Part shown: positions 41,250 through 51,156 of the stretch, piece after piece
Layout: each line of letters begins with the position of its first letter
Position numbering within the stretch: position 1 is the stretch's first letter
Origin: Planctomycetota bacterium
GTDB taxonomy: Bacteria; Planctomycetota; UBA1135; GCA-002686595
Assembly (NCBI GenBank): GCA_012959785.1
Contig: DUCM01000009.1
Span: 62,001-126,000 of the forward strand
Length of the DNA stretch: 64,000 nucleotides
Reading direction: 5' to 3'
The notes under the pieces: generated by a model
What the model saw: the letters and a program-made list of their open reading frames with translations, nothing else
Databases searched by the model: none
Told to the model about the DNA's origin: nothing
Made by a program: the position numbers and the translations under genes

Positions 41250-42818
41250 ATGGACCTTCGACCCGCTGAAGTCACTTCGATCCTGAAGCAAGAGATCGAG
41301 TCGTATCAGGGCGAAACCTCCATGCAGAGCGTCGGGACAGTCCTGTCCGTCGGCGATGGCGTGGCCCGCATTTACGGCCTCGACGACTGCATGATGAACG
41401 AGCTCCTCGAATTCGCCTCCGGCGTGCGCGCCGTGGCCCTGAACCTCGAAGAGGACAATGTCGGCTGCGTCCTGTTGGGCGACGCTACCAAGGTCAAGGA
41501 AGGCGACGAGGTGCGCTCTACCGGGCGCATCATCTCGGTGCCCACCGGCCCCAGCCTGCTGGGGAGGGTAGTCAATGCCCTCGGCGACCCCATCGACGGC
41601 AAGGGACCCTTGGCGGTCACGGACGACGATCTCCTGCCCATCGAGCAACCCGCCGCCTCGGTGGTGGAGCGGCAGCCCGTGCACGAGCCCGTGCAGACTG
41701 GCATCAAGGCCATCGACGCCATGATCCCCGTGGGCCGCGGCCAGCGCGAATTGATCATCGGCGACCGCCAGACCGGCAAGACGGCCCTCTTGATCGACAC
41801 CATCATCTCGCAGAAGTCCACCGGCGGGGGTGACCCCTCGAACCCGGACCAGGTCCTCTGCGTCTATGTGGCCGTGGGCCAGAAGCAATCCACGGTGGTG
41901 GACCTCGTGCGTCGCCTTGAGCAGCACAACGCCATGAGCTACACAATCGTCGTTTCGGCCTCGGCCAACGACGAGGCCTCGATGCAGTACCTGTCCTGCT
42001 ACGCGGGCACGACCATGGCCGAGCGCTACCGCGACGAAGGCCGCCATGTGGTCATCATGTACGACGACATCTACAAGCAGGCCCTGGCCTACCGCCAGGT
42101 GATGCTGCTCTTGCGCCGTCCGCCGGGCCGCGAAGCCTTCCCGGGCGATGTCTTCAACCTCCACAGTCGCCTGCTCGAGCGCTCCTCGAAACTGGCCGAT
42201 AACGCCCCCGAGATCAACCCGCGCTACAAGGCGGGGGGCGGTTCAATCACGGCCTTGCCCGTGGTTGAAACCCAGGAAGGCGATGTTTCGGCCTACATTC
42301 CCACCAATGTGATCTCGATCACCGATGGTCAGATCTTCCTCGAGACCAACCTCTTCAACTCCGGTATCAGGCCGGCGGTGAATGCGGGCATTTCGGTCTC
42401 GCGGGTGGGCGGTGCGGCTCAGATCCCGGCCATGAAGAAGGCCGCCGGCGGCTTGCGCATCAACTTGGCCCAGTATCGCGAATTGGCGGCCTTCGCCCAG
42501 TTCGGCTCGGACCTCGACGCCGCCACCCAGGCCACCCTGACCCGCGGGGAGCGCTTGGTGGAGGTTCTCAAGCAAGGCCAGTACGCGCCGGTGCCCGTGG
42601 CTGACCAGGTCATGATCATCCATGTGGGTACATCCGGCGGAATCGACGCCGTGCCGGTCAAGGAGGTCGTCAGTTTCGAGGCCAACTTCCTCCAATACAT
42701 GGCCGATTCGCATCCTGGCGTGGCCAAGAACATCGCCGCCACGGGGAAGTTGAGCGACGAGGACAAACAGACCCTCGAGGACTCCGCCGCTCTAGTCCGT
42801 AGCCAGATGGGGTTCTAG
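41250..42818 (+). CDS. atpA: ATP synthase F1 subunit alpha
   Basis: 522 aa from [20 protein letters not shown], the usual alpha N-terminus; an ATG at 41235 adds five residues. The non-catalytic nucleotide site has P-loop GDRQTGKT (~170) with LINTI-type helix [45 protein letters not shown] and [23 protein letters not shown] segments are conserved; the [11 protein letters not shown] motif includes the Arg that completes the catalytic beta site. It forms the alpha3beta3 hexamer with AtpD. Spacing to atpG is 13 bp. Confidence 0.96.
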   Translation: MDLRPAEVTSILKQEIESYQGETSMQSVGTVLSVGDGVARIYGLDDCMMNELLEFASGVRAVALNLEEDNVGCVLLGDATKVKEGDEVRSTGRIISVPTGPSLLGRVVNALGDPIDGKGPLAVTDDDLLPIEQPAASVVERQPVHEPVQTGIKAIDAMIPVGRGQRELIIGDRQTGKTALLIDTIISQKSTGGGDPSNPDQVLCVYVAVGQKQSTVVDLVRRLEQHNAMSYTIVVSASANDEASMQYLSCYAGTTMAERYRDEGRHVVIMYDDIYKQALAYRQVMLLLRRPPGREAFPGDVFNLHSRLLERSSKLADNAPEINPRYKAGGGSITALPVVETQEGDVSAYIPTNVISITDGQIFLETNLFNSGIRPAVNAGISVSRVGGAAQIPAMKKAAGGLRINLAQYRELAAFAQFGSDLDAATQATLTRGERLVEVLKQGQYAPVPVADQVMIIHVGTSGGIDAVPVKEVVSFEANFLQYMADSHPGVAKNIAATGKLSDEDKQTLEDSAALVRSQMGF

Positions 42819-42831
42819 GGGAGCAGCGTCC

Positions 42832-43719
42832 ATGGTATCGGTCAAGGAGTTACGCGTACGGATCACATCCGTAGGCAACATCAAGCAGATCACGCGCGCC
42901 ATGGAAATGGTGGCGTCGACCAAGCTGCGTCGCTTTCAGGAGCGCGCCACGGCATCGCGCCCTTACACCCTGGAGATCGCCGGCCTGGTGGAACACCTCG
43001 CCGCTGTTCTCGGCGACGAGGCTCTGGAGATGCCGCTCTTCCGCGCAGGTGCGGGTTCACGGGTTTGTATGTTGCTGGTCACCAGCGACCGCGGCCTCTG
43101 CGGAGCCTACAACTCCAATGTCTTCCATGCCCTCGAGGCCTGGATCCGCGAACAGCGCCGGGCAGGGCTCGAAGAGGCCGACCTCGACTTCTTCGTCTAC
43201 GGACGCAAGGGCTACCGCTACCTCGAAAAGCGCGGCTTGAATGTGACTCGTTTCCTGGTGGATCCGCCCCTCGAGGAGGTGGACTTCGTCCAGGCCGCCC
43301 ACACCTCGCGGCAGCTCGTGGCCGCTTTCCTGTCCGGCGAGTACAGCCGAGTGGATTTGCTCTCCACAGCTTTTGAATCCATGGCGCGCTTCAAGCCGCG
43401 GGTCATGGCCTTTCTGCCCGTGGCGCCCCCCGCGGGTGGCTCGGGCGAGGCCGCTGATGTCACCAGTATGATCCTCGAACCCGGACCCGAGGAGATCTTC
43501 GAATCCCTCGTTCCGCGTTATTTGGAGACCCGCATCTTTGGCGCTCTGGTCGAGGCTTTGACCAGCGAATACGCCAGCCGGCGGGTTTCGATGAAAGCTG
43601 CTACCGACGCGGCCACCGACATGCAAAAACTGCTCAAGGGCAAGTACAACCGTCTGCGCCAGGAGGGCATCACCATGGAGTTGCTCGACCTCGTGGGCGG
43701 CACGGAAGCCCAAAAGTAA
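42832..43719 (+). CDS. atpG: ATP synthase F1 subunit gamma
   Basis: 295 aa, typical. The N-terminal coiled-coil helix has RITSVGNIKQITRAMEMVASTKLRR, the strongest family signature. The middle Rossmann-like domain includes LVTSDRGLCGAYNSNVF. The C-terminal helix reads ASRRVSMKAATDAATDMQKLLKGKYNRLRQEGITMELLDLVGG, the other half of the rotor shaft. It couples c-ring rotation to catalysis. It lies between atpA and atpD, with 55 bp before atpD. Confidence 0.96.
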   Translation: MVSVKELRVRITSVGNIKQITRAMEMVASTKLRRFQERATASRPYTLEIAGLVEHLAAVLGDEALEMPLFRAGAGSRVCMLLVTSDRGLCGAYNSNVFHALEAWIREQRRAGLEEADLDFFVYGRKGYRYLEKRGLNVTRFLVDPPLEEVDFVQAAHTSRQLVAAFLSGEYSRVDLLSTAFESMARFKPRVMAFLPVAPPAGGSGEAADVTSMILEPGPEEIFESLVPRYLETRIFGALVEALTSEYASRRVSMKAATDAATDMQKLLKGKYNRLRQEGITMELLDLVGGTEAQK

Positions 43720-43762
43720 CCGCCACCATCCCGGGCACACACCCACACCTTTTCTCCTCTAG

Positions 43763-45223
<1,461 letters not shown>

Positions 45224-45255
45224 GCCCGTCACATCCTCCTCGTTCCAGATTCTCC

Positions 45256-45684
45256 ATGTCCAGCGAACTCACCCTGCGCATCATCACCCCCGAAAAGGTG
45301 GTCCTCGATGTCACTGCGGCCTCCGTGCGCGTGCCTGCCAGTGATGGATCCATGGGCATCCTTCCCCGTCACGCATCCATGGTGGCTGCCCTGGCCGAGG
45401 GTAAACTCAGCTACAGACAAGGCACGAACGCCGAGCATCTGTTCATTTCAGGCGGTTTCGCCGAGGTGCGCGGCAACACCGTGCGGGTCTTGACCGGCGC
45501 TGGTGAAACCCCTTCCGAAATCGACATCGAGCGCGCCCGTTCCGCCGAGGAGCGTGCCAGGGCCCGGCTCAAGCCGCGCGAGACGGGGCTCACGGCTGGT
45601 GAGGCGCAAATCGATTTGGCGCGGGCCAGCGCCGCCCTGCGCCGGGCCCTTGCACGGCTCAAGCTCAAGGGCTACGCGGGATAG
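45256..45684 (+). CDS. atpC: ATP synthase F1 subunit epsilon
   Basis: 142 aa. The N-terminal beta-sandwich (LTLRIITPEKVVLDVTAASVRVPASDGSMGILPRHA) with LFISGGFAEVRGNTVRVLT is standard. The C-terminal part (IDIERARSAEERARARL, then ALRRALARLKL) gives the two helices that can insert into F1 and inhibit hydrolysis. It closes the canonical operon and is 6 bp before aspS, which probably shares the transcript. Confidence 0.94.
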   Translation: MSSELTLRIITPEKVVLDVTAASVRVPASDGSMGILPRHASMVAALAEGKLSYRQGTNAEHLFISGGFAEVRGNTVRVLTGAGETPSEIDIERARSAEERARARLKPRETGLTAGEAQIDLARASAALRRALARLKLKGYAG

Positions 45685-45690
45685 GCTCCC

Positions 45691-47505
45691 ATGAGCACAT
45701 CCCAAGCGGCCGATCGAGGCGAGTGGCGCCGCACCCACACCTGCGGTGAGTTGCGCGGCTCCGATGTGGGCCAAGCCGTCAGGCTCAACGGTTGGGTGGA
45801 CAAGCGCCGCGACCACGGCGGGATCTACTTCGTCGATGTGCGCGACCGCTACGGCCTGTGCCAGGTGGTGATCGACGAGAAGCAGACTGGCGAGGTCAAG
45901 CTCGGTCCCGAGGATGTGGTCGGCGTCTGGGGTCAAGTTGTGGCTCGGGGCGAGGACAACTGCAACACGAACATCGAGACTGGCGAGATCGAGGTCCTCG
46001 CCGAGCGCATCGAGGTGCTCTCGCGCTCGAAGGTGCCGCCATTTGAAGTCATCGACAACCTCGACACGGCCATCGAGACGCGCCTGCGTTACCGTTTCGT
46101 GGACCTGCGCCGCGGGCCCTTGCAGCGCAACCTGGCCCATCGTTCGGCTTTCATCCACGCCTTGCGTTGCGCTTTCATGGACGAGGGTTTTCTCGAGATC
46201 GAGACGCCCATCCTGAACCGCGCCACCCCCGAAGGGGCCCGTGACTATCTCGTACCCAGCCGGGTGCACCCCGGCGAGTTCTACGCCCTGCCGCAATCGC
46301 CGCAGATCTTCAAACAGATCCTGATGATCTCGGGCTATGACCGCTATTTTCAGGTGGCGCGCTGTTTCCGCGACGAGGATCTGCGCGCCGACCGCCAGCC
46401 CGAGTTCACGCAGCTCGACATGGAGATGAGTTTCGTCCTGGAGGAGGATGTCTTCGAAATCTGGGAGCGGGCTTTGGTGCGCACCTTCCGCGAGACCATG
46501 GCCGTCGACCTGCCCGAGAGTTTCCCGCGCATGCGCTGGATCGAGGCCATGGATCGTTTCGGCAGCGACAAGCCCGACACCCGTTTTGGGATGGAACTCG
46601 TGGCCTTGAACGAGTGGGCTTTGGCGGGGGAGTTCTCCGTCTTCCGGGACTCGGTCGAGGGCGGTGGCCGGGTGATGGGCATCGTGGTCAAGGGCGGTGC
46701 CGAAAAGATCAGCCGGGGGCAGATGAAGCCCCTCGAAAAGAAGGCCCGCGAGGCTGGCGCCCGGGGACTCGCCTGGTGGAAGCCCGGTCTTTCCGGTGGT
46801 GGCGCCGGGCCCTTGGCGCGCTGGTGCGAGGGCGCCCACGGCGAGGAGTTGCTGAAAATCATGGGCGCTCTTGAGGGCGACCTCTTGCTCTTTTGCGCCG
46901 ACAGCCGCCAGGTCACCTGGCGCGTGTTGGGCGAGCTGCGTCTCTCCCTGGCGCGGCAGTTGGATCTGATCCCCTCGGGACGCTGGGACTTTCTTTGGGT
47001 TACCCACTTCCCCATGTTCGAGCGCGATGAAGCGGCGGGCCGCTGGACTTCTTCCCACCATCCCTTCACCGCTCCCGAGGACTGGGACCTCGGCGGCGAT
47101 CCCGCCCAGCTCGACAGTCGCGCTTACGATCTCGTGCTCAACGGTTGGGAGTTGGGCTCGGGTTCGGTGAGAATCCATCGCTCGGATGTGCAACAGAAGG
47201 TCTTTGAGTTGCTGGGCATCGGCCCCGAGGAGCAGCGCCAGAAGTTTGGCTTCTTCCTCGACGCCCTGGCTCACGGCGCTCCGCCCCACGCTGGTTTTGC
47301 CGTGGGCCTCGACCGCCTGGTGGCTCTCACCGTGGGTCTCGACAACATCCGCGATGTGATCCCCTTCCCCAAGACCACCTCGGCCGCCGACCTCATGTGT
47401 CAGGCCCCCAGCAGCGTGCCAGAAGCGCAACTCGAGGAAGTCCACATCCAGTTGCGCCCCGAGGCCCGAAGCCCCCAGGAGCCGCCGAGTGGCGCGGATT
47501 CCTGA
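45691..47505 (+). CDS. aspS: Aspartyl-tRNA synthetase, bacterial type
   Basis: 604 aa, the length of bacterial-type AspRS with the GAD insertion. The N-terminal OB-fold reads RTHTCGELRGSDVGQAVRLNGWV. Class II motif 2 is RCFRDEDLRADRQPEFTQLDMEM, and motif 3 is GFAVGLDRLVALTVGLDNIRDVI. The PQSPQIFKQILM loop and TPEGARDYLVPSR flank the aminoacyl site. The insertion domain (~300-420) is present. tRNA specificity (discriminating or Asp/Asn) cannot be read; no gatCAB lies in the window. It is placed 6 bp after atpC, an unusual partner for the ATP synthase operon. Confidence 0.96.
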   Translation: MSTSQAADRGEWRRTHTCGELRGSDVGQAVRLNGWVDKRRDHGGIYFVDVRDRYGLCQVVIDEKQTGEVKLGPEDVVGVWGQVVARGEDNCNTNIETGEIEVLAERIEVLSRSKVPPFEVIDNLDTAIETRLRYRFVDLRRGPLQRNLAHRSAFIHALRCAFMDEGFLEIETPILNRATPEGARDYLVPSRVHPGEFYALPQSPQIFKQILMISGYDRYFQVARCFRDEDLRADRQPEFTQLDMEMSFVLEEDVFEIWERALVRTFRETMAVDLPESFPRMRWIEAMDRFGSDKPDTRFGMELVALNEWALAGEFSVFRDSVEGGGRVMGIVVKGGAEKISRGQMKPLEKKAREAGARGLAWWKPGLSGGGAGPLARWCEGAHGEELLKIMGALEGDLLLFCADSRQVTWRVLGELRLSLARQLDLIPSGRWDFLWVTHFPMFERDEAAGRWTSSHHPFTAPEDWDLGGDPAQLDSRAYDLVLNGWELGSGSVRIHRSDVQQKVFELLGIGPEEQRQKFGFFLDALAHGAPPHAGFAVGLDRLVALTVGLDNIRDVIPFPKTTSAADLMCQAPSSVPEAQLEEVHIQLRPEARSPQEPPSGADS

Positions 47506-47757
47506 AGCTTCCTGAGTAGGGGCGGGCCTGGTGCGGCCAGCAGCGGCACCAGCAAGGCGCAGCGCCTGCCAGTGGCTGCTTCCCGGAGCCCGCTGCCCCC
47601 ATGTCCGTGCTAGCCGTGCAGGGTTTGGGGCTATCTCTGGCCACACAGGTTTTTTTTTGGGGCCCCTCTCCAGGAGCAGGTGCCTCAAACCAGGGGATTT
47701 TCACCCTTGGCAACAAACTCTTGCTTCTTTCCGTTTCGCTACTCGCTTGCCTGCTAA

Positions 47758-48102
47758 CCGCCGCGTGCTCAAGGGTTGGGAAACAACGACTGCACGGCCA
47801 CGGCCAATTCAACCGGCTCTGCGGCTGTGATCTCGGCCACGGGTGCTCTGGATCCCTTTGCGAATACTGTTGCGCTGCAAGCGGAGTTCCTGCCCGCCAA
47901 GCAGCCCGGGATCCTTTCTTGCGGTCCGGCGCAGGTGTCCTTGCCGTTCGGCAATGGCGTGCGGAGCGTGGACGGCGGGGGGAGTATTTTCACAAATTTT
48001 CCCATGCCCTTCCTGCGGTCTGCGATCCGGGGCAGCAGCAATCCAAGCAGTCGTTTCGACTTCGCCGGCTTTGGGGTCATCCAGGGTTTCGTCCCTTGTT
48101 GA
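47758..48102 (+). pseudogene. Remnant of a secreted-protein C-terminal domain
   Basis: 114 in-frame codons after a stop at 47755, readable as a TTG-started ORF at 47776. GNNDCTATANSTGSAAVISATG, then LQAEFLPAKQPGILSCGPAQVSLPFGNGVRSVDGG, matches in pattern a Cys/Asn-rich C-terminal domain I recall from many planctomycete secreted proteins (N-Y-C...NSTG...LPxNQxGxFxxGPxQVxLPFGNGxRCVGG). The body of such a protein, its signal peptide and the domain's usual end are missing. A signal-like hydrophobic stretch (LLLLSVSLLACLLTAAC) occurs just upstream in another frame. Deletion plus frameshift is the simplest reading; a short live gene is possible. Confidence 0.5.
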
Positions 48103-48446
48103 GTTCAAGTGCAGAGACAGCCCAAGAGACCCTGGCGCAGGCTCGAGGGGGGGGCAGGGGCTCCACAAGCCTGCGAATCGTCAGCTTCAGCCCAACCGCC
48201 CGTTTGCGATCATCCCGCCCGGCACGGGCAGGTCGGGGCCTGGGCGGCGGCAGCTTGGCTCGGAGCTGAAAGCCCTGCCTTGCTGGCGAGCGGCTCTGAT
48301 GGGTGGAATCTCGGCCCCGTCGCGGTGCGAAGCCGGTTAGCTTTGGATGCCAGGTGGCGCCGGGGGGGCTCGTAGGCTACTCTGGGGGCCTCCATTCAAG
48401 GAACGGGCGCCGCATGTCGCGGGCCCCAAGTTCACCAACCCTAAAA

Positions 48447-48453
48447 AAAGGAG
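48447..48453 (+). promoter_or_regulatory. Shine-Dalgarno site setting the infC GTG start
   Basis: AAAGGAG lies 4 nt before GTG at 48458. It is among the strongest ribosome sites in the window and selects a start 37 codons inside the longest ATG frame, where IF-3 homology begins. Confidence 0.7.
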
Positions 48454-48457
48454 CCGA

Positions 48458-49234
48458 GTGGGAGCCTACGACTACCGCCGCAACCGACAAATCCGCGTCC
48501 CCCAGGTCCGACTCATCGATGAGAACGGCGAACAGGTGGGGGTCGTCGACACCCACGATGCCATGCGCCGAGCTGAGGACGCTGGCCTGGATCTCGTAGA
48601 AGTCTCTCCCACCGCGCGGCCGCCGGTGTGCAAGATTCTGGACTTTGGCAAGTTCAAGTACGATTCGCGCAAGCGAGATCAGAAGGCCGGGGTCAAGAAG
48701 ACCAGTTCGCAGCTGAAGGAACTCCGTGTGCGTCCGGGAATCGATCCCCACGATCTCGGCTACCGCCTCGATCAAGGCAAACGATTCCTCGAAGCCGGAC
48801 ACAAGGTCCAGGTGGTCTGCATCTTTCGCGGCCGCCAAATGCGCCACCCCGAGCACGGCTACAATGTGATGAAGCAAGTCACCGAACAACTCGGTGCAGT
48901 CGCCAAGGTCGAATCCACAGCCAAGATGATGGGGCGCCGCATGACCATGCTCTTGAGTCCCCTGGCTGCCAAGCCCGGAGTCAAGGGAATCACCCCCAAG
49001 GGCGGCGGCGCGACGGCTGGCGCTGCAAAGGCAAAGCCCGCCCCCGCGGCACGGGCCGCACCCGCGGCACAGGCCGCACCCGCGGCACAGGCCGCACCCG
49101 CGGCACAGGCCGCACCGGCAGCGAAGGCTCCGCCTGTGGCAAAGCCGCCCCCCGCGGCTACAGCTCCGCCCACCCCAAAACTCGCCCCTGCCGCGGAACC
49201 GGACTCAAAGCCCGATTCCGGCACCGAGGCCTGA
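48458..49234 (+). CDS. infC: Translation initiation factor IF-3 with Ala/Pro-rich tail
   Basis: 258 aa from GTG 48458. The N-domain starts YRRNRQIRVPQVRLIDENGEQVGVV and includes DLVEVSPTARPPVCKILDFGKFKY; the C-domain has KELRVRPGIDPHDLGYRL, VQVVCIFRGRQMRHPEHG and STAKMMGRRMTMLLSP. IF-3 checks the start codon and keeps 30S free of 50S. The core ends near residue 170; an extra ~85 residues of Ala/Pro/Lys follow, including four near-identical 6-residue repeats (APAAQA). infC commonly uses rare starts for autoregulation; here GTG with a strong Shine-Dalgarno is used. It heads the infC-rpmI-rplT-pheST group. Confidence 0.94.
   Translation: MGAYDYRRNRQIRVPQVRLIDENGEQVGVVDTHDAMRRAEDAGLDLVEVSPTARPPVCKILDFGKFKYDSRKRDQKAGVKKTSSQLKELRVRPGIDPHDLGYRLDQGKRFLEAGHKVQVVCIFRGRQMRHPEHGYNVMKQVTEQLGAVAKVESTAKMMGRRMTMLLSPLAAKPGVKGITPKGGGATAGAAKAKPAPAARAAPAAQAAPAAQAAPAAQAAPAAKAPPVAKPPPAATAPPTPKLAPAAEPDSKPDSGTEA
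49043..49114 (+). repeat. 18-bp tandem repeat inside infC, four copies
   Basis: The unit cccgcggcacaggccgca starts at 49043, 49061, 49079 and 49097; the first copy differs by one base. It keeps the reading frame and encodes the Ala/Pro/Gln part of the IF-3 tail, so copy number may vary between strains. Confidence 0.9.
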
Positions 49235-49246
49235 GTTTTGACTCTG

Positions 49247-49273
49247 ACGGCGCCCTCGGAGGGCCGTTTTCTT
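49247..49273 (+). terminator. Terminator-like hairpin between infC and rpmI
   Basis: ACGG-CG-CCC-tcgga-GGG-CCGT (49247-49267) is followed by TTTTCTT. It starts 13 bp after the infC stop and 150 bp before rpmI. It may be a partial terminator or part of an L20-responsive leader. Confidence 0.45.
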
Positions 49274-49417
49274 GGACCTCCAAAGCCCGCGGGCTTGCCA
49301 AGGCAACTCCAGTCGCTATCCTCTCACGCTCCAAGTCCGGGGTCTTTCCCCGGCTCCCGTGCGCTGCTACAAGGCATGCAAGCGAGCGGGGAGTCTCCAA
49401 GCCGAAGAGGAAGAACG

Positions 49418-49615
49418 ATGCCCAAGATGAAATCCAAGGGAGCGGTCAAGAAACGCTTCCGCATCTCCAAGACCGGCAAGGCGATTTCGAATCGCCCCAG
49501 TCGTGGACATATGCACGCCAAGAACACCTCGGGAGCGCGACGCAAGCTCAATTCGCGGCTGATCCTGCCGCCCACCTGGAGCCGTCTCGTACGCCGCATG
49601 ATGGGGGGCAAGTAA
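49418..49615 (+). CDS. rpmI: Ribosomal protein bL35
   Basis: 65 aa, the standard length. MPKMKSKGAVKKRFRISKTGK opens it, and HMHAKNTSGARRKLN is the conserved centre. It is basic throughout and part of the 50S subunit. The start is fixed by homology and a GAGG Shine-Dalgarno 7 nt upstream (49407-49410); the longer frame from 49238 is not coding. It follows infC at 183 bp and is 4 bp before rplT. Confidence 0.96.
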   Translation: MPKMKSKGAVKKRFRISKTGKAISNRPSRGHMHAKNTSGARRKLNSRLILPPTWSRLVRRMMGGK

Positions 49616-49619
49616 CCCA

Positions 49620-49988
49620 ATGGTACGCGTAACCTACGGTGCTCCCCGCCACCGGAAGAAGGCCCGATACTTCAAGGCCACCCGCGGTTACCGCGGCGGA
49701 CGCTCCAAGCTCTGGCGCACCGTGCGCGAGGCCATCATGCGTTCGTGGGCCTACTCATTCCGCGACCGCAAACAACGCAAGCGCCAGTTCCGGCGCCTGT
49801 GGATCATCCGCATCAACGCAGCGGCCCGCATGCGCGGCATGAACTACTCGCGCTTCATGGCGGGCCTCAAGCAGGCCGGCATCCACCTCAACCGCAAGCA
49901 GCTCTCCGAGCTCGCGATCCACGACACAGGGGCTTTCGATGCCCTGGTCGAGGCGGCCAAGGGGGCTCAGGCGGCCAAGAGCGCCTGA
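49620..49988 (+). CDS. rplT: Ribosomal protein bL20
   Basis: 122 aa, typical. It opens MVRVTYGAPRHRKKARYFKATRGYRGGRSKLWRT-like and has the diagnostic RDRKQRKRQFRRLWIIRINAAAR and MNYSRFMAGLKQAGIHLNRKQLSELA. L20 nucleates early 50S assembly and, in several bacteria, represses its own infC-rpmI-rplT operon by binding the leader; the hairpin after infC would be a candidate site. The Shine-Dalgarno lies within the rpmI end (GGGGG near 49607). Confidence 0.96.
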   Translation: MVRVTYGAPRHRKKARYFKATRGYRGGRSKLWRTVREAIMRSWAYSFRDRKQRKRQFRRLWIIRINAAARMRGMNYSRFMAGLKQAGIHLNRKQLSELAIHDTGAFDALVEAAKGAQAAKSA

Positions 49989-50018
49989 TTTAATTCAGGG
50001 CTCTAGAAGTAGGAATTG

Positions 50019-50050
50019 GCGGCCCGGGCGACAGACTTCGCCCGGGCCGC
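50019..50050 (+). terminator. Perfect 12-bp hairpin between rplT and pheS
   Basis: GCGGCCCGGGCG (50019-50030) pairs exactly with CGCCCGGGCCGC (50039-50050) around an 8-nt loop. Only TTCAGCTTT follows, so termination would be weak. It may separate ribosomal from pheST expression or act in attenuation; no Phe-rich leader peptide is evident. Confidence 0.55.
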
Positions 50051-50133
50051 TTCAGCTTTGGGGGCTAACGCTTGAGCCGGGGAGCCGGGACTGGTTCCAT
50101 AGGCTGCTGCCGTCTAATCGAATGGAGAGACCC

Positions 50134-51156
50134 ATGGAAAACCGCCTGAAGGAGCTGCGCCAATCGGCCCTGAAACGGGTTGAGGCTGCTGCATCCGAGG
50201 AAGACCTGCGCGCCGTGACCCGTGAGTTCATCGGCAAGCAAGGCGCTGTGTCCGAACTCCTCGCTTTGATCCCCAACCTGCCTCCCGCCGAGCGTGGGGC
50301 CATGGGCAAGGGCGCGAACCTGCTCAAGCGCTCCATCGGCGATGCGATCTCCGAACGCAAGCTGGCTCTCGAAGCCCTGGCCCTCGACGCCCAGCGCGCT
50401 GGCGGCGACTTCGACCCCAGCCTGCCAGGCGCTCCCCAGATGCGCGGCTCGTTGCACCCCCTGACCCTGGTGCGACGGGAGGTCGAGGGCATTTTTTCAT
50501 CCATGGGCTACAGCATCCTCGACGGCCCCGAAGTCGAACTCGACTACTACAACTTTCAGGCCCTCAACATCCCCGAGCACCACCCCGCGCGGGAGATGCA
50601 GGACACCTTTTACTGCGACTCCGGCGGCAAGCTGGTCATGCGCACCCAGACCTCGCCGGTGCAAATCCGCGCCATGGAAAGCCTCTCGCCACCCTTCCGT
50701 GTGATCGCACCGGGGCGGGTCTTTCGCAACGAAGAAGCCGACGCCACCCACGAACACACCTTCCACCAAGTCGAGGGCCTGGTAGTGGGGCGCGACATCA
50801 CCGTGGGGCACCTGACCGGAGTCTTGAAGGGCTTCTTGCGCCAACTCTTCCAACGCGACCTCGACGTGCGCCTGCGACCGGGCTATTTCCCCTTCGTCGA
50901 GCCCGGTTTCGAACTCGACATCCGCTGCCCCTTCTGCGAAGAGGGTTGCCGGGTCTGCAAGAAGACCTGCTGGGTCGAGTTCTGCGGTTGTGGCCTGGTG
51001 CACCCCACGGTCCTTGAGGCCGGCGGCATCGACCCCGAAGCCTGGACCGGTTTTGCCTTTGGCTTCGGCCTCGACCGCCTGGTGATGCTGCGCCATGGGA
51101 TCGATGACATCCGCCACTTCATGGGCGGAGACCTGCGCTTTTTGGAGCAATTCTGA
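50134..51156 (+). CDS. pheS: Phenylalanyl-tRNA synthetase alpha subunit
   Basis: 340 aa from MENRLKELRQSALKRVE, with GGAGAG just upstream; the frame extends to 49939 over rplT but is not coding there. The N-terminal coiled coil (~1-85) is followed by the class II core: GSLHPLTLVRREVEGIFSSMGY, the aminoacyl site FRNEEADATHEHTFHQVEGLVV (motif 2) and GFGLDRLVMLRHGIDDIR (motif 3). A Cys cluster, CPFCEEGCRVCKKTCW (~265), suggests bound Zn. It works as an alpha2beta2 enzyme with PheT, whose ATG overlaps the pheS stop (TGATG). Confidence 0.96.
   Translation: MENRLKELRQSALKRVEAAASEEDLRAVTREFIGKQGAVSELLALIPNLPPAERGAMGKGANLLKRSIGDAISERKLALEALALDAQRAGGDFDPSLPGAPQMRGSLHPLTLVRREVEGIFSSMGYSILDGPEVELDYYNFQALNIPEHHPAREMQDTFYCDSGGKLVMRTQTSPVQIRAMESLSPPFRVIAPGRVFRNEEADATHEHTFHQVEGLVVGRDITVGHLTGVLKGFLRQLFQRDLDVRLRPGYFPFVEPGFELDIRCPFCEEGCRVCKKTCWVEFCGCGLVHPTVLEAGGIDPEAWTGFAFGFGLDRLVMLRHGIDDIRHFMGGDLRFLEQF

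Larger units (their letters stand above)
47506..48457. other. Long gap between aspS and infC
   Basis: 952 bp. Just after aspS, GC-rich hairpins occur (CTGGTGC 47528-47534 with GCACCAG 47546-47552), without a T tract at their foot. A T9-G4 run is at 47650-47662. The middle holds the degraded gene fragment listed separately. From 48103 to 48440 I see no coding signal; the infC leader and Shine-Dalgarno close the gap. Confidence 0.55.

Noticed and set aside
45448..47688. 746-aa minus-strand ORF over aspS
   Set aside because: It is antisense to intact aspS with no recognisable domain.
47601..48269. 222-aa ORF with an internal hydrophobic segment
   Set aside because: Past the hydrophobic part the sequence becomes Arg/Ser/Gly-rich noise and conflicts with the secreted-domain fragment in another frame.
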